Source: Streptomyces sp. NRRL S-244
Lineage (GTDB): Bacteria; Actinomycetota; Actinomycetes; Streptomycetales; Streptomycetaceae
Direction: 5' to 3'
Assembly (NCBI RefSeq): GCF_000717915.1
Contig: NZ_JOCX01000004.1
Coordinates: 124,001 to 188,000, forward strand
Length of the DNA: 64,000 bases
Part shown: positions 59,047-64,000 of the stretch, piece after piece
How the letters are laid out: each line of letters begins with the position of its first letter
How positions within the stretch are numbered: the first letter of the stretch is position 1
Translations under genes and position numbers: made by a program
The notes under the pieces: model-generated
Databases searched by the model: none
What the model saw: only the letters and a program-made list of their open reading frames with translations
What the model was told of the DNA's origin: nothing

Positions 59047-60030
59047 TCAGTTGGCGAACGCCGACAGGATGCGGTCCGCCGCGGAGGTGGGGGTGACGGT
59101 GCCCGCTCGGACCGCTGCTTCCAGGGCGGGCGACACGTCGCGGACGGCCGGGTTCGCGCGCAGGCGTTCCAGGAGCTCCTCGCGGACCATCGACCAGGTC
59201 CACTCCACCTGCTGATCGGCGCGCTTCGCCGCCAGCCGGCCGCCCGCGTCCAGCAGCCGGCGGTGTTGCTCCAGGCGGTTCCACACCTCGTCCAGACCCG
59301 CCGACTCCCGCGCGCTGCACGTGAGTACGGGCGGGGTCCAGGCCGCGTCGGCCGGGTGCATCAGGCGCAGGGCGCCCGACAACTCCCGCGCCGCCGCCTT
59401 CGCGTCGCGCTCGTGTGGGCCGTCCGCCTTGTTCACCGCGAGGACGTCCGCCAGCTCCAGGACACCCTTCTTGATGCCCTGCAGCTGATCCCCCGTACGG
59501 GCCAGGGAGAGCAGGAGGAAGGAGTCCACCATGCCGGCGACCGTCGTCTCCGACTGGCCCACGCCCACCGTTTCGACGAGGACCACGTCGTAGCCCGCCG
59601 CCTCCATGACGATCATCGACTCCCGGGTGGCCTTCGCGACCCCGCCCAGCGTCCCCGCCGAAGGCGACGGGCGGACGAACGCCGCCGGGTCCACCGACAG
59701 GCGCTCCATCCGCGTCTTGTCGCCCAGGATCGAACCGCCCGTACGGGTGGAGGACGGGTCCACCGCCAGGACCGCCACCCGGTGGCCCAGCCCCGTCAGC
59801 ATCGTGCCGAAAGCGTCGATGAACGTGGACTTGCCGACCCCCGGCACCCCGCTGATCCCGATCCGGCGCGCCCGCCCCGCGTGGGGGAGCAGTTCCGTCA
59901 ACAGCTGCTGCGCCAGGGCGCGGTGGGCGGGCAGGGTGGACTCGACGAGGGTGATGGCGCGCGCGATGAACGCGCGCTTCCCGTCGAGGACCCCCTTCGC
60001 GTAGGCCTCGATCTCGATCTTCGGAGGCAT
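59047..60030 (-). CDS. meaB: MeaB-type GTPase chaperone of methylmalonyl-CoA mutase
   Basis: A 327-residue G3E GTPase, which protects and reloads the B12 enzyme. Walker A is GISGVPGVGKST, followed by VAVLAVDPSSTRTGGSILGDKTRM, the switch region VETVGVGQSE and the base-recognition NKAD. It lies 10 bases after the mutase large subunit gene, the classical arrangement. Confidence 0.94.
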   Translation of the reverse strand: MPPKIEIEAYAKGVLDGKRAFIARAITLVESTLPAHRALAQQLLTELLPHAGRARRIGISGVPGVGKSTFIDAFGTMLTGLGHRVAVLAVDPSSTRTGGSILGDKTRMERLSVDPAAFVRPSPSAGTLGGVAKATRESMIVMEAAGYDVVLVETVGVGQSETTVAGMVDSFLLLSLARTGDQLQGIKKGVLELADVLAVNKADGPHERDAKAAARELSGALRLMHPADAAWTPPVLTCSARESAGLDEVWNRLEQHRRLLDAGGRLAAKRADQQVEWTWSMVREELLERLRANPAVRDVSPALEAAVRAGTVTPTSAADRILSAFAN

Positions 60031-60040
60031 CGGCCGCGCC

Positions 60041-62232
<2,192 letters not shown>

Positions 62233-62236
<4 letters not shown>

Positions 62237-64000
62237 GAGGACACTCCCATCCGGTCGAGTACGGAGGACAGCACGGCGACCGCATCGCAGCCGGCGAATA
62301 CGTACTCGTCCACGGCGCCGGCCGACGTGCCGGGCTTGCCCGCGAGGAACACCGTCGTCGCACCGGCCGCGCGCAGGGCCGCGGCCACCGCCTCGGCCTG
62401 CTCCTCGTACAGCGCGTCGCTGGAGCACAGCACGGCCATGCCGTCCGCGCCGCTCGCGGCGTAGGCCTCGGCGGCCGTCGCCGGGTCCACCGACACCGGG
62501 TCGTGGACCGGCTCGACGCCACCCGCCTGGAACAGGTTCGCGGCGAAGGTGGCGCGCGCGGTGTGCGCCGCCGCAGGTCCCAGCGCGGCGAGGAAGATGC
62601 GCGGACGGTTCCCCGTCGCGGCCAGGTGCGCGTCGCTGCGGGCGCGCAGCGCCTCGTACGCCTCGTCGCGCCGTACGCGCGGCAGCCCGCCCGTGGGGCC
62701 CGCCGGGGCGGGCTCGCGGTCGAGGGGCTTCTCCGAGAGCAGTGGGAACTCGCTGACGCCCGTGATGGGTTCACGGCGCTTGGCGAGCCGCTTGGAGCGC
62801 TCGGCCCAGGTGGCGGCCAGCCGGTCGGCGACCAGCCCGGAGCGCAGGGCGGCGGCCAGGCCGCCGGCCTTCTCGATCGTCTGGAAGAACTCCCAGGCGG
62901 CGTGCGCGAGTTCGTCGGTGAGCTGCTCCACGTAGTACGAGCCGCCGGCCGGGTCGATGACGCGGGCCAGGTGCGACTCCTCCAGCAGGATGGTGGAGGT
63001 GTTGCGGGCGATGCGGCGCGCGAAGGCGTCCGGCAGGCCCAGCTCGTGGTCGAAGGGGAGCACGGTGACCGAGTCGGCCCCGCCGACGCCCGCCGCCATG
63101 CAGGCGACGGTGGTGCGCAGCATGTTCACCCACGGGTCGCGGCGGGTCATCATCACGGGAGAGGTGACGGCGTGCTGGCGCTGGGCGCCGGCGTCGGGGG
63201 CCCCGCAGGCCTCGGCGATCCGGGCCCACAGACGGCGCGCGGCGCGGAACTTCGCGATGGTGAGGAACTGGTCGGCGGTCGCGGCGTAGCGGAACTCGAG
63301 CTGGCCGAGGGCGGCGTCGACGCCGAGGCCTTCGGCGGTGGGTCCTTCGGCGGTGGGGGCGCCGTCCGTAGCGGCACCCTCCGTGAGGGCGCGCAGGTAC
63401 GCGACGCCGGTGGCCAGCGACAGGCCGAGCTCCTCGGCGGCCGAGCCGCCGGCCTCGTGGTACGGCAGCGCGTCGACGAGGAGGGTGCGGACGCCGGGCC
63501 AGTGCGCGGCGGCCTCCCGGGCGAGGCCGACGGCGCCGGCGAGGTCCAGGACTTCACCCGTACGGGCCTCATGGCCGAGCGGGTCGGCGCCGAGGCTCGC
63601 GCGGGCGGCCTCGGGGGCCACCCGCCGCTCGGCGTACAGGCGCAGCAAGGCGCGGCCGGCGTCGGCGTATTCGGCTCCGGCGTCGAGGGAGACGGGAGCC
63701 AGGTCGAGGTAGACGCCGTCGAGGGCGCGGGGGAGCGCGTCGACGGGGAGCCCGCCGGGGCCGCCGCCCAGGGACAGCCAGAGGGAGGTGACCCCGTTCT
63801 CGAGGTCGGTGAGAACGGCCTCGTTCACCCGTACGGGGTCATTTCCGACGTACCGCTGCCGTACGTCCCAACCGGCGGCGGCACCACCGGCGGGGCTGCC
63901 GCCCCGTATGAACGGCGCGAATCCGGGAAACCCGGTCTCTTCGGCCGTTTCGGGTGCGGTGTACAGCGGGCGGGTGATGAGCCCGTCCTCGAGCTTCGTG
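62233..64000 (-). CDS. mutA: Methylmalonyl-CoA mutase, small subunit (5' end outside window)
   Basis: The frame continues without stop to the last base, so the N terminus is cut off. The GTG at 63828 is internal; in-frame codons upstream of it still encode the family N-terminal strap ([20 protein letters not shown]). The visible part shows the mutase barrel fold ([44 protein letters not shown]) and a C-terminal Rossmann part. There the B12-ligand DxHxxG is lost ([15 protein letters not shown]), as expected for the non-catalytic subunit. The 4-base overlap with mutB supports coupled synthesis. Confidence 0.95.

Overview
The window is high-GC chromosomal DNA from a Streptomyces or a close relative. 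The evidence is codon use with G or C at nearly every third position, frequent GTG starts, and actinobacterial marker genes: sepH, cutRS, DUF4193, DUF3093, DUF3710, DUF5998 and DUF3159 genes, and a c-di-AMP riboswitch ahead of a peptidoglycan hydrolase. No rRNA, tRNA, CRISPR array, transposase or integrase was seen.

Layout. 1-5.5 kb: end of a CobW-type metallochaperone GTPase, an Mrr-nuclease/TerD fusion, and topoisomerase IV subunit A. 5.7-9.7 kb: a catalytic plus non-catalytic M16 protease pair, then an M23 peptidase behind a c-di-AMP riboswitch. 9.8-16.5 kb: a GntR regulator, HPr of the sugar PTS with a DasR-type operator, a GNAT/acyl-CoA synthetase (protein acetyltransferase type), DUF5998, a phosphodiesterase and a thymidine kinase. 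16.5-25.6 kb: VOC protein, sulfurtransferase, SepH, a Pro-rich membrane protein, a sugar-lactone oxidase, an MFS transporter, ferrochelatase and an inositol monophosphatase. 25.7-32.1 kb: a 57-residue protein, CutR/CutS, and a run of conserved actinobacterial genes including dUTPase. 32.3-40.4 kb: a potassium-themed region with KdpD/KdpE (no kdpFABC seen), an OB-fold protein, DUF3159, two TrkA/RCK proteins and a divergent KimA-like transporter. 40.5-41.9 kb: an RNA uridine methyltransferase.

42.0-57.3 kb is the accessory part, all on the minus strand, and looks like a conflict (defence or regulated cell death) island. It has three modules. (a) A small EACC1-type protein overlaps a 1299-residue caspase-helicase fusion. 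(b) A DUF2075-type ATPase carries an N-terminal PD-(D/E)XK-like nuclease, and its ribosome binding site lies in a predicted hairpin. (c) Four overlapping genes encode an alpha/beta hydrolase, a caspase-VMAP protein, a MoxR ATPase, and a 1564-residue protein joining a SAV_2336/vWA region, an NB-ARC-like module with a broken P-loop, a helical region, a cyclase-like domain and a C-terminal NaeI-like domain with a changed catalytic Lys. This matches the vWA-MoxR-VMAP ternary systems known from computational work, but with an unusually elaborate vWA component.

57.4-64 kb returns to core metabolism: an Lrp/AsnC regulator divergent from an asparaginase, then MeaB and both methylmalonyl-CoA mutase subunits, the small one cut by the window end.
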